Positions 46,822-58,028 of a DNA stretch of 64,000 nucleotides are shown in pieces; the first letter of the stretch is position 1, and every line of letters begins with the position of its first letter. The position numbers and the translations under genes are program-made. The DNA comes from Limnanthes douglasii subsp. nivea. Lineage: Eukaryota > Streptophyta > Magnoliopsida > Brassicales > Limnanthaceae. Under the pieces are notes generated by a model. That model saw nothing but the letters and a program-made list of their open reading frames with translations, did no database searches and was not told the origin of the DNA. The stretch is from the NCBI GenBank assembly GCA_036936605.1, contig JAUPFV010000001.1, forward strand, positions 71,691,910 through 71,755,909. The letters are read 5' to 3'.

Positions 46822-47900
46822 ATATGAATAAAGTTTCGTTCATTTTAAAATTATAATGCAACCCATATTATAATAATGTTAAACTAAATCACTTATTATA
46901 AATATAAAGAGAGCCAAAGAGCACCCAATCTTGAATTAAAGGCAATGGACCAATACTGGCAAGATTTAATTTAGGCCCAAGCACTTTAATATTGCAAAAC
47001 CCATAAAGGTTAGGGTTCACGGCAAGAAATACAATACTCTTACCTTACGCCGACAAACTAAAACCCTTACCCATTGTCACCGTGGTTTTACTCAGATATT
47101 CGTACCTTACATGAATCAGCGTCACTTTCGACTCCAAAATTGCTTCGTTGTCCGTTATTTTCCTTCTACGCATCCTGGCGGAACCCGTGGAGAGTACGGG
47201 ATCGACCATAAAAGCAGCTCTGCTTCCGGAGCACATGAATTCCAACGGCCTAGCGGGACAGACGAAAAGAATGTCATCGTGACTCACCCCGGCCGAGAAA
47301 GGAGAACAGAGCTCAATGAAGCTTCTGAGAATCACGCAATTGGACGTGAGAGCAGGGCACGTACAAAACAGGTTACTATAAGATGAAACTGGATCGAAAG
47401 TGCAAGGGGTGTTATCCGATGACGGAAAAGGAGAAGGAGAAATCAAAGTATGATACGAAACCGCTTGATCGATTATGGAGTTAACCACCTGAGGAAAAAA
47501 AACCATCCAAGCAAGAAACTGGTGAAAGAGATAGACTTTCTGAGCCAAAACCCAAAGAAACAGACCCTAAGAAGGTGGATGGAAGAAAATTTATGCTAGA
47601 AATAATCAGCTTAGACATTTTGAATGAATACTGAGATAGAGAATGCGAACCTAATTTCGGTGATAGAATCAATCCAGAAATGGACACAACATAAGCATGA
47701 AACTTGAAGGGAATGAAAATAAGATCAAACAAATTTGAGAAGGACGGCATGGACTCTTTTGAAAGAGAAAGGATAAGATACAATACCGCTTACAAGAAAG
47801 CGAGACTCGGATTTCAGACCAATGGCCTGTAACCACCAAAAAACCAAAGCCGAAAGCAATTTCTGGTGAAGAAAATTAGTCGTTGAAAAATTCCAGTATA
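46822..47900. other. Region with an unassigned open frame (minus, 47548-47045)
   Basis: A 167-aa minus-strand frame starts MAQKVYLFHQFLAWMVFFPQ and ends KTTVTMGKGFSLSA. It is Ser/Cys-rich and has a basic patch (ARMRRRKITDNE). A 91-aa plus frame overlaps it. Base composition is more balanced than in the surrounding AT-rich DNA, suggesting former coding or transposon sequence. I do not recognise it. Confidence 0.3.
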
Positions 47901-49550
47901 TTTGTTACCGTTATAATTCACTATTTGTATGACCGTAACATTAATTTTGCTCTGAAATAGTATTTCAAAATCTAAAATTTTATAAATATACAAATAGTTA
48001 TGTGTGCATAGTTTTTGTTAAATTTTAAATATATGTACATTTTTTGACCGCGTTGCTGATGATATTAAATTTAATAACTTATACTTAATTTAAATTAATA
48101 AAAAGAATTATTAGTTACATAATTTAAAAATATATAAATAATCTTTCTGTTATAATCTTACATTGTCAAAAATTATATAAACACATATAAAACTTTTTTA
48201 CAAAATAAACCATATAAAACGATAATGTACATTATATTAAAAGTATAAAACAATACAGTACCATAATATTTATATTTTAATATGTTTTATTCAATTTTAT
48301 TTTACTTCTTTCATTTTCTATATATTAATAAACTTTTATCATAAATTATTATTATTATTTATTTATTGGTATCTGTCTACTAATTATTAGCTGAATTAAA
48401 ATACTAATTTAAAAAATAATGCTTTCACATATAAAAAAGAAAAGTTAGGTAAAAGCAAAATATTTTTTCAAAATGGTAAAAATACATAAAAATTAATAAA
48501 TTTTCAAAGATATAAAATAATTACTCTCATAAAAAAACGTATAATTAATTTAAATAATTTAAATATGATATGTGTAAATTTTTTATATGATTATGAAATA
48601 ATTCTAACTATAAAGTTTTTGTGTATAAATTATATATCATATTATGTTTTTTCATAAATAATTTCATATAGATGGGTTATCTATTTTTGGACATCGCTTC
48701 TAATAAAACTATAGTTTTAAAAAAATCAAAATTGTAAAAAATAAAAATAAAGAAATTATTCATAATTGTAAAAAAATACCAAAACATCTTTAAAATATTT
48801 GTCAAAATAAATACTAAAAAAGTTAGTTTATAAAAATTAGGATTTTAATATTAATAGAAATAAACAAAACTTAGAAAAAACTTATGATATCAACATCTAA
48901 TCTCGTTTATATTTACTTTTGAGTCTATTTTTATTTCACCAAAAAAATTAAATGCAAAAAATCACATTAAAATAACTCAAGTATTTTTTTTTAAAGTAAA
49001 TTTGTACCTTTTATAATATATTTTTTGATAATGCTATATATTTTTTTAAAAACAGTTTTCTTGATAGTTTTAAAGTGAACAACAAATACTAAGAAAATAA
49101 CCACACTTCACGGGAGAAAAATGCAAGAATTTTTTGGTTCCTCTCCGACCATTGTCTTTACGACTTTTTATCGTATTTTTCGGATCTATAGCTCATATTC
49201 ATTTGTACCACGAACAAATTAGTTGTTCAAAGCGCTTTGATTTGATCATCTAAGCAAATTCATTTGTTGTATTTTCTTATTTTAGTTTAGTCATTTGTCC
49301 TTCAAGATTTGTTTTTTTTCAGCTCTTTAATTTGTTGTTCAAGATTTTTGTTTGTTTTTTCAGCTCTATATTATCTCCTTCAAGATTATTGCTTATTGTT
49401 TCCAATTCCACGTTCACTTATTAAATATTTTTTATTATTTTTAAGTTCATCAATCTGTTTATCTATGTTATCGGTTTTTTTCTTTTTCAGCTCCTCATTT
49501 TGTGTCACATGTGCAAGATCGATCTGTTGTTGCTGAAAAATAAAACTAAA
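47901..49550. other. Very AT-rich spacer; coiled-coil-like remnant at its right end
   Basis: 47900-49080 is extremely AT-rich with no coding signal. At about 49300-49540 the minus strand shows short Lys/Glu/Leu-rich stretches (QQQQIDLAHVTQNEELKKKK, NIDKQIDELKNNKK, LNNKLKELKK-like) broken by stops, like a decayed coiled-coil exon. Confidence 0.4.
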
Positions 49551-51130
49551 TATTTTAGTAAATCACTTGCAAAAATAAGAGTAAACCCACTTGAGGAAAT
49601 AAGACAAAACCACTTGTGAAAAAACATTTTGTTTGTCACTTATATGAGTAAGTTTAAATGACTTATGGAAATAAAGTAACTCACTTGTTGAAATAAAAGT
49701 AAATTAGTCAAAAATGAGTTGTTTAGAACTTGCATAAACACGAGTAAATTAGTTACAAAAATAAGTTTTTAAAGTTACCTTGTGTTGCCTCTCCACCAGT
49801 TTTTTCAAATTGTTGAATTATTATTGCATTTTTTCCTTGAGCTTCAAGTTCTATGTTATTTATTTGAAAGTAATTTATTTTCCAGGTTTCTCTAAAGCCT
49901 TGAGAATCTATGAACTAGTGTTCTTTCGCGGACATAGTTCAAATTTATTATTCTTTTTCTCCCTTTTATACGACTACTATTAAGAATCCTCTTGTAGAAT
50001 CATCCTCAAATTTATCTTGAGCTCCAACAATTTTATGCTCGGCATAATTTCCTTTTCGCTCACTTATTTCATTTTTAGACTTATTTTCTCGTCTTTGATC
50101 TCAACACCACCTTCCACATCACTTTTATCAGACTACTCTGTATCTGTTTTTTATTATCATTATTTTCGTTCAAGATAAATTCCCTTCACTTAGCATTGGT
50201 AGGTTGAAGCATTCGAGTAAAAACCTACAATCGTGATAAATCAATTTTTATTTAAAAGCATTTTATATGTATCTTATTTACTAACGAGCTATCAAAATAT
50301 TTGAGGCAAGTTGAATTCACTGCGCCTATATTCAACTCTCAACCTCTGTATGCATCATGGTATCATTTTTTACTTATGTGTTGTTTTTGTTCCAAAGCTT
50401 GTGTGTTCAAGAAAAAATGGTTACTATATAATAAATATTTAATATATCATTTTATTTTCTTTAAGTTTATTATATACTCACCACAACTATCATTGCACAA
50501 CCAAATATCATATATAATTTTATACAACACTTTTTTATTGAAGATATTAACTTATATTTTAATTGTTTTTCTATCGAGTCATATTCGTTAACTTTTTAGA
50601 AGTATTTAACGGTTAAAGCAGTCAATGTCTCTCATGATATTGAGAAAATCAGGATTGCACAACCATATAAAATTAGAAGTATAATTGTACATTTTTTAAC
50701 TTATTCTCTTTCAGTTGTTGATGCTAAGTCCATTGCACATTCAATAAATAATATGACCTAGTTGCAGAAGTAAAAGTAAATGAGTTACATATATACATCA
50801 CTTCTGATATATATTCACAAGCGTAATTGACTTGCGGTAAAATTAAATGACTTGTGAAAATATATCACATGTAGAAAATGACATTTTACAAATGTAATTG
50901 ACTTGCAAAAATACGCGTAAATGACTTAGGTGAATACATTACTTGCAAAAAGAAAAAAAAAATTATACAACCGCCCAAACACAAACCAAATTAGTTACTG
51001 TCATTTCTTGCATAAATACAAGTAAATCACTTGTGAAAACAAATCCATGCATGTGCTGCCATTTACTTGCATAAATAATAGTAGATCACTTAAAACATAA
51101 CAAATCACTTAAAAATAACAAATAAAATCA
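49551..51130. repeat. Degenerate interspersed word repeat, GTAAATGACTTGCAAAAATA type
   Basis: Two clusters (49551-49770 and 50760-51130) repeat the words AAATGACTTGC, CACTTGTGAAAA, ACTTGCAAAAATA and GTAAAT at irregular 20-40-bp spacing, at least 15 times in total. Between them (49770-50750) is AT-rich DNA with weak minus-strand coding character. The pattern resembles an expanded, decayed short-unit repeat inside introns of a former gene or transposon. Confidence 0.65.
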
Positions 51131-51300
51131 TACAATAACCCAAACACAAATCCATACATTTATTGGATAATATGTGTTATTAATTTTTTAAAATAATTGA
51201 TAAAACATAAACAAGAAAACAATTTTAAGGTTTAAAAAATGAAAAATGCATAAATTGTAAAATTAAAGTTAGATATTATGAAGAAAAAAAACGTATAAAT

Positions 51301-51410
51301 TATTATGGTGAGAGAGAGATATATTATGGTGAGAGAGAGATGGGTATTATGGTGAGAGAGAGAGAGAGAGGGGTATTATGGTGATATATATATTATGGTT
51401 TCAAAATGTT
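51301..51410. repeat. TATTATGGTGAGAGAGAGA short tandem repeat
   Basis: TATTATGGTG followed by (AG)n occurs at 51301, about 51322, about 51345 and about 51373, with a further TATTATGG at about 51391. Compound microsatellite. Confidence 0.9.
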
Positions 51411-51979
51411 TTTATGGTTTCAGAATAATTTGCTAGAATTTTCTATCGGTATTTTAGATTTTTCAAATTTCTATCTGCAATTAGAAATATACTCGGATAT
51501 TTATTGCTAACTTAGATTTAAAGTTTACTTACTAAACCTTTTTAAGAGTTTTATATGAATAAATAATGTTCAACATTTAGTTTAAAATGACATATAAAAA
51601 TAAATTACAAAATCTTTCATTTTCTTCTTTTATTATAGATTTTTGAAAACTAAAACTTATTCAAGTCCAAATTTCTCTTTTATTATTGAGGGTAAAAGTT
51701 CATTACATATGTATTTATAACTAACATTTTGGCTAGATTATATATGCGCACACAGGTTTTGAAGCAAACAAGGACACCCCAACAAGACGTGACAAAAAAG
51801 AACCTGTATTGTGCGAGGAGTCGAGATCGCTTAACAACAATGTCATCTTAAAAATCTACTCAAAATATATTTGAATCACGACCACAATCAAAACCACTTA
51901 CCGTTCGAGACAATTGTATATTGAATATTTATAAATACAACACCATATAAATGCATTATCCCACTTCTACCTTAACCCC

Positions 51980-53190
51980 TATCTCATTATGGAATTCTTT
52001 GATGATGATCTTAGATGAATAATAGGACCTCATGGTGATGTGTTACTTATTAACGTTGAATTAGTCGGTGTGGAAGTAAAAAGAGTAATGGTCGCAAAGG
52101 AAGTCCCGCTAACATTTTGTATAAGAACACGTACGATAAAATGTGAGGCGTTCCAAAGTTAATCCATTCATATCAAATATTAATCAGTTCGCATGTGCGG
52201 ATGTACAAGTGGCTGGTGAATTAAACATGGACGTGGTCTATGGATGACAAAAATTTTAAAAAAAAGAGGGTACGTTATCTCTTTATGATATTAAAAGCGT
52301 CATCAACATACAATGTGATTATACGGTGATCCTGATTGAATCAAATGCATGTGGTTGTCTCTACACTCTATCAATATCTTAAAAACTTGATTAACGGAAA
52401 CGAAGAAGTCATTCGGGAAAAGCAAAAAACTTCTAGAGAATTCTATGTAACAACTTTAGTCCTTCAAAATCAAAGACAAGCACAATAACAATTAACTGGG
52501 GCACGATTGTTCTTGATGATATGGACAACCCCCTTGTGCTCCCTCCTAATAGAGCTGTAAGTAAAAATGTGTTCTTACTCCTAAGAAAAAACAGAAGCAA
52601 TCATTCAAGAAGTTGAGTGTTGACCACCATGGGACATATTCGAGAGGCTAACCCACTTTGGACAACAAACCAATGTTAGTAAAAAAAAGAAGAAGAATGG
52701 AAATTAGAGAATGCGCATAAACTTTATAGACCTAAATAGGACATGTCTGAAAGATCTTTTTCTGCTGTCATGAATCGATCAACTATTAGATATTACTTCA
52801 AGAAACCAAATATTTTCCTTCATGAACGTGTACTCTAGCATAGAATGTTCATAACTAAAGGGGCCTCTATTGTTATAAATTCATGTCGTCCGGGTTAAAA
52901 AATACATGGTTAACCTGTCACTGATTGATGAACAAAAATTTTGCAGTCCAACTAGATGTATATAAGCTTGTATAAATGACATATTAGTCACAAACAAAAA
53001 AAGGCGACGAACACATAGTTTATTTAGTCAAAACCTTTATAAATATTGGAAAAGTCAACTTAAAATTAAATCTAAATAAATGTACATTCGACGTACGATG
53101 GGGAAAATTACTCGGCTACATGGTCAGCGAAAAAACAATTTGCTTAGTACATAAACAAAGGTTGGCTCACCTAGCTAATAACAAATCGAC
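51980..53190 (+). pseudogene. Decayed Tat-like gypsy fragment (protease to RT)
   Basis: MEFFDDDLR near 51990, GPHGDVLLINVELVGVEVKR near 52030, then SPANILYKNTYDKM (the SSANxL protease segment; the DTG Asp is lost). RT remnants: KKKKKNG..RMRINFIDLNRTCLKD at about 52690, SFMNVYS at about 52815, and CINDILVTNKKRRR at about 52970 (YIDD altered to CIND). The intervening sequence is shortened and full of stops. No LTRs were found. Confidence 0.8.
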
Positions 53191-53710
53191 TAGAAAATAA
53201 GTGTTTACCTTTGCACGTAGTGTTGTTTCTTATGATTAAAGAAAATATGTCATTCGACTATAAAATTAGTGTTCATTGTCTTAGGCGTAACAAAAAAACA
53301 AGTTGAATGGTTGGGACACCAATTATTGAAAATAATATTCACTTATAAATGAATAAATATAATCCAGATATATGACGATAGTCAAGAAAATTTAGGTAGA
53401 ACCTATGATAGCATCTATCATAGGAAGTATAATTTTTTTAACTTAAACATAAGTACATAAAAATATTTATTGACGATAGAGTTATATAAAAAAGGTTTCC
53501 ATAATGGATAATTGGTTCAAAATTATGACTCTGAAACAAAACTTTGCTATTTTTAATTATGGTAAACTTTAAATAAAATATTACTTGACAGATGAGTTAT
53601 CATTCTCAATTGTGAGATTATTAAAATTTAATTAAATAAATTTAAAAAAAAATCATGTGCAACTTGGAATTGGAAAACTTGAAAATAAAAGCGACAATAT
53701 TAGAAGTTAT

Positions 53711-53886
53711 AGAATATAAATTCGAAAACAGTTAGTTTTGTGTCCAAGATATGATCTTATTGCGTTCCATACTGTGAAGTTTTGATCATTATTGTTGTAG
53801 AATATAAATTCGACAACGGTTAGATTTGTGTCCAAGATAAGACCTTATTGCGTTCCATACTGTGAAGTTTTGATCATTTTTTTAGA
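53711..53886. repeat. 88-bp tandem duplication next to tRNA-Val
   Basis: The unit AGAATATAAATTCGA...TGTGAAGTTTTGATCATT starts at 53711 and 53799. The two copies differ at a few sites. Confidence 0.95.
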
Positions 53887-53909
53887 TTACATAAAAAAAA
53901 TACATAAAT

Positions 53910-53922
53910 AAAAAAAAAAAAT
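53910..53922 (-). terminator. Pol III terminator of tRNA-Val
   Basis: A T run of 12 on the minus strand (A run on the plus strand) begins about 6 nt after the tRNA 3' end, as expected for RNA polymerase III termination. Confidence 0.85.
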
Positions 53923-53927
53923 CAGCA

Positions 53928-54000
53928 TGTTGCTGCCCGGGATCGAACCGGAGACCTTTTGCGTGTAAAGCAAACGTGATAACCACTACACCACAGCAAC
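53928..54000 (-). tRNA. tRNA-Val (anticodon UAC)
   Basis: 73 nt on the minus strand. The acceptor stem GTTGCTG pairs with CAGCAAC, with discriminator A. The D arm contains GTGTAGTGGTTATCAC (A box), the anticodon stem is TTTGC/GCAAA with loop TTTACAC (anticodon TAC), and the T arm is CCGGTTCGATCCCGG (B box GGTTCGATCC). All stems pair. There is no intron. AACAAAA lies just upstream of the 5' end, like the CAA start motif of plant tRNA genes. It decodes GUA valine codons. Confidence 0.97.
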
Positions 54001-55786
54001 TTTTGTTATAACTTAATCCGTAAAAGTAATTTATATAAACCATAAACAGCAAACAATTTTTTTTTATAAAAAATGATCAAATAATTCAAATCTTTGATTT
54101 TGTGATTATACCTGATCAAGTTTAAGGAATGTTAGATTAAAATTGGGTGTCCAAACTTGGTTATTTAAATCAAAATTGTGTATGAAATCAATGAAAAACT
54201 AACCAATTTGTAACTTTAATTACCAAACTTCTCTGCTTAATTCTCATAATATATATAATTTATTCACTGCTTAATTCTCATAATATATAAAATTTATTCA
54301 TAATAGTTGACGAGAATAATAAACTTCATAACATATTATATATATATAATTTTTCTTAATTAATCAATTTTTTATTTGATAATTTTGGGTTCAATCATGT
54401 CATATTGATGTTTAAATTTTTATTTTCTTAACATATACTAATAAACACATCTTCATAATCTAATATAATATTTATGGTAAATTAGTATTCAAAATGAAGC
54501 TTATGTATACGAGTAGTGAGTGCACAATGATCAATTAAGTATTACGAATATTTTTAATAGTATAATTACGCGATGTACATCTAAAAATTAAAAATGTAAT
54601 AAGAAAGAAGAATTGTATTATTTCACATATAACATGTTTGAGAGACCGATATCATGTGAATGATAAAAAGTGATAAAGATATATATAAAATAATCAAACT
54701 GACTCGACATAATATAAAATTAAATACATATTTTGGTTAAACCCCTCCACTATAAAATATCTCATTTACAAAACGTAATACTTGTAAACCTAGATAGAGT
54801 AGCATAACTGCATTGCCTGATGATAAAGATTAAACCTAAACATAGTAGCATAACTGCATTGCCTGATGTTGATAAATATTAAACCATTATTATGGTGTCA
54901 AACAATGATATTGCATATAATATTAAAGTGGTAAAAAATAATAAGAATTCTTGAAATGTTTAAGGAGATGTTGAGGGTATGTAATGTTGAGGATGCAGAT
55001 ACTTAAGATAATATTGGTACATAATATGCTGAGGATACAAAACATGTTCTGGGTGCATAAAATTTTTATTAGAAGTTGGACATGTTAAAGATAATGTTAA
55101 GCATGAGGTGTTAACGGTGCCAGAAATATTTAAAAAAAAAGAATGTTATTACATACAATTTTGCAAACATGACACTAATAATTCAGAAGAGTCAGTTGAA
55201 TAAAACAATCAAATTTTATGCTTATAAGCCACATGAATAACTTTCACTTCAAATACCACAATCCAGTTAAGGAAATCCAAGAACTTTAGAAGACAAGTTT
55301 AGAGGAAAACAAAGAAGTAAAAAATATATGTGGCAACTTCTATCTTTCCCTGCTAAACTCAAGCAGCAAGGATAGATTATGAGCCAGGATAAATGTTGCA
55401 GCTGTATAAACTTACTGGCTGGCAGTACTAATCCCAGTCAGCTCGGCCAGCTGCATAAACTCAAACTTCTAACACAACCTAATATAAGTATAACAAAGAA
55501 AGAAATAATATAGAGAAACTTAACTGATGGCAATGAAGCATCAGATTCTTCCGAATCCGGAATTTAAAATCTTCTATTGTCAAGTTCAACAATTCCCTCT
55601 ATCTCTTCTAATTAAGATATAACACAGTTCCAAAAAGGAATCAAATGTAACTTCATCCGGCTAGATCAAGTTATATTTATTACAGAACAGTATGAGATAT
55701 AAGTTAAGATTATTAAGCGACTGGCATGCAACTTTGACATGCAAAGAATTATACTCACCATTAAAATTACTATAAGTAGAAATAAA
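54001..55786. other. AT-rich intergenic region with short tandem duplications
   Basis: A 34-bp duplication lies at 54233-54300 (CTGCTTAATTCTCATAATAT unit) and a 46-bp near-duplication at about 54798-54890 (AGTAGCATAACTGCATTGCC). At 54960-55100 loose repeats of TGTTGAGGATG/TGCTGAGGATAC occur. From about 55200 the sequence is less AT-biased and may hold the adenylate kinase 3' UTR. No gene seen. Confidence 0.6.
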
Positions 55787-57590
55787 TTACGCCACTGACA
55801 CTGCCAACCGCTTTTCTTCAGATTCATCAAGATTCAGAGCTTCTAAAAGCTTTGGCCAGGATTCTGGGATACCTCCGGGTAGATCAAATACCATCAGTTT
55901 CCCTTGATTGTTGTAATAGCCTTCAACAGGCCGACTCTGTATCATAGAAATATCATGCAGGTATTATTGTAAGTGTGCATTTAAGAAACATAGAATCAAT
56001 AATCAATTACAGTGCACTACAGAGATTTTGGGTTGGTTTGGTTCCGTGTTCCATCGGCTAGAAACAAAAAGAGTTAAATTTGGTTTGGTTTTAAAACAGA
56101 ATAACCCAATAGTCTTTCATTTACACTCACCCCCAATCACAGGGAGACCCACCAGCAGGCTTTCAAAACAATTAAGAATTGAAATTGTAGTAAGAAAGTA
56201 TTGGAAGAATACCGATTCATTGTACACGCGGAGTCTTTCATTTACCACATTTTCAGTATCATCCGCCCGAGTGATAAGTTTTGACATACACTCAGGAGGT
56301 GGAAGAAGTGGAGCCATACTCATTCCTGGGCGACCATTCTCACCATGAACGTGAATGGAGGCCACATTGAACCCTTTGCCGCACTGACTGCAGATTCTTC
56401 GCCCAAGGCATTTCTCAACCAAAACATCCTCTCGAAGCTTCAGATTCACCACTAAGTCGATGTCAGTAACCTCATCCAATATTTCCTGAGAAAAAAATAG
56501 AAAGGGAAAATTGTAGCACATAGATAAAACGACTCAATTTTGAAGTTTTAATGAGTTTTCCCAGCAAAAAAATAATTTTTTTCCTAAAGTGAGGATTATA
56601 AACATTGTTATCCATAGCTAAAGAAACTACTCACCGCTTGCTTAATGGTCCTAGGAAAACCATCAAGAATAAAGCCTGTTTCACCTTTAGCTTCACCAGC
56701 TTTAAGTCTCTTAGATAATAAGCTAAATATCAGCTCATCTGAAACCAGTTTTCCTTGATTGACAATGTCTGCAAGCTGCATCATACACCGAAAACATCAA
56801 AGACCCACATGACAATCTAACAAAAAGAACTATGATCAGTCACTTTCATAATGTGCTCATTGATCACAGACGAAATTACTCTTATAGTGAAAGAACAGAC
56901 GCAGCTAGATATAGATTAGCTAAAGATTCAAATAACTAAAAAAATATACAAATCAATCATAGTTTATACCAGCTGTTACTCGTTATCACATGACAAACAA
57001 TTTTGTAATCTATATCACTTCAGCTAGAGGAACATTCCCAGACGGATGAGTTTAGTGATCGATTCTGATGTTCAAGATTTGCACTTTTTTTGTATTACAA
57101 AACAATGATTAAATGAATCAACAGATCTTCGACATAGCATTCACTTCTACAGATCAAATCCAAACTTATTGAATCTAATCTTCAAACGAATCGAAGACCT
57201 AACAGCGAAAAATTTAATAATATTAGCTAAAATTCAAATAGAAACATAAACGCTAGCGAAGAATCGAAAACGAACCTGCTGCGACAGTGGTCCAGACGCC
57301 GTGAGCTCCTCACGAACGAGATCGCCGGTGGCGATGTGGGGAACACCGAGTAGACTCGAGAGACGACTCGCGTAGGTTCCTTTTCCTACACCAGGAACAC
57401 CCAAAAACACCCACTGCACGTTCCGCTGCTTCGGATCTGTTCTTTGACCGTTTTGAATAAACGGCGAGGGATTGGTATGGAAAGATTTAGAGGTAGGGTT
57501 GGAATCAGGTGCGATTACGTTTGTGGAATAAAAGCATCTTGTGGTGTGAAGGAAAGAGGAAGGTTTGGCTAGACGGATAATGGCTGCCAT
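55787..57590 (-). CDS. Adenylate kinase, organelle-targeted type
   Basis: Four exons with in-frame GT-AG junctions: 57590-57276, 56775-56635, 56485-56213 and 55936-55787, giving 292 aa. The enzyme interconverts ATP + AMP and 2 ADP. The N-terminus ([20 protein letters not shown]) is basic and Ser/Thr-rich, like a mitochondrial or plastid transit peptide. The P-loop [16 protein letters not shown] is at about 64-79, and the AMP-binding region TGDLVREEL and DGFPRT(IKQA) follows. The lid has [12 protein letters not shown] with one Cxx[17 protein letters not shown] precedes the C-terminal [18 protein letters not shown]. This ending and the exon structure fit the plant plastid/mitochondrial ADK group (Arabidopsis At2g37250-like, from memory). 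All key motifs are intact, so it is probably functional. Confidence 0.95.
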
Positions 57591-58028
57591 TGGAGATAGA
57601 AAGTAGAGAGAAAGGTTTCTCTAGCTTCGATGTAAGAGTAAATGGCGATAGATAGCGGCTCGCATCGAGCACACGTACTTAGCTCGGCTTTTATAAGAAG
57701 ACTTAACCTATTTTCCAAATTTTTATGACTTATTTTTTTTTATAGAGCTATATTAAAATGAGAACTATTTTTGTTATCGTGAGACCTCATCCATACAAAA
57801 AGAATTCATTTTGAATTTTTTTTTATCTCTTAAAAATAAAAATGGGTTTAAAATAGGAGAAAAATACCCCTAAATATTTGTTCAAGTATGTAATCCTAAA
57901 TAAGTACTCAAAAAATATTATAATTTTTATTTTTCTTTCAAATCTCAATAACTTTTAGAAACCGAAAAGAGAAGGAGAAAGTCAGAGAAAAAGTTCAACC
58001 CTAAAAGAACTCTGTTCACCGTCTCGTT
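57591..58028. promoter_or_regulatory. Shared upstream region between adenylate kinase and the plus-strand gene
   Basis: About 440 bp between divergent ATGs. The adenylate kinase 5' leader is probably at 57591-57680 (CT/GA-rich). The middle (57700-57960) is AT-rich. AGAGAAGGAGAAAGTCAGAG at about 57968 looks like the leader of the plus-strand gene. No clear TATA box could be fixed. Confidence 0.4.

Noticed and set aside
50301..50591. 96-aa Phe/Tyr/Ile-rich plus-strand frame resembling a membrane protein
   Set aside because: Hydrophobicity results from T-rich DNA; no codon bias or homologous pattern seen.
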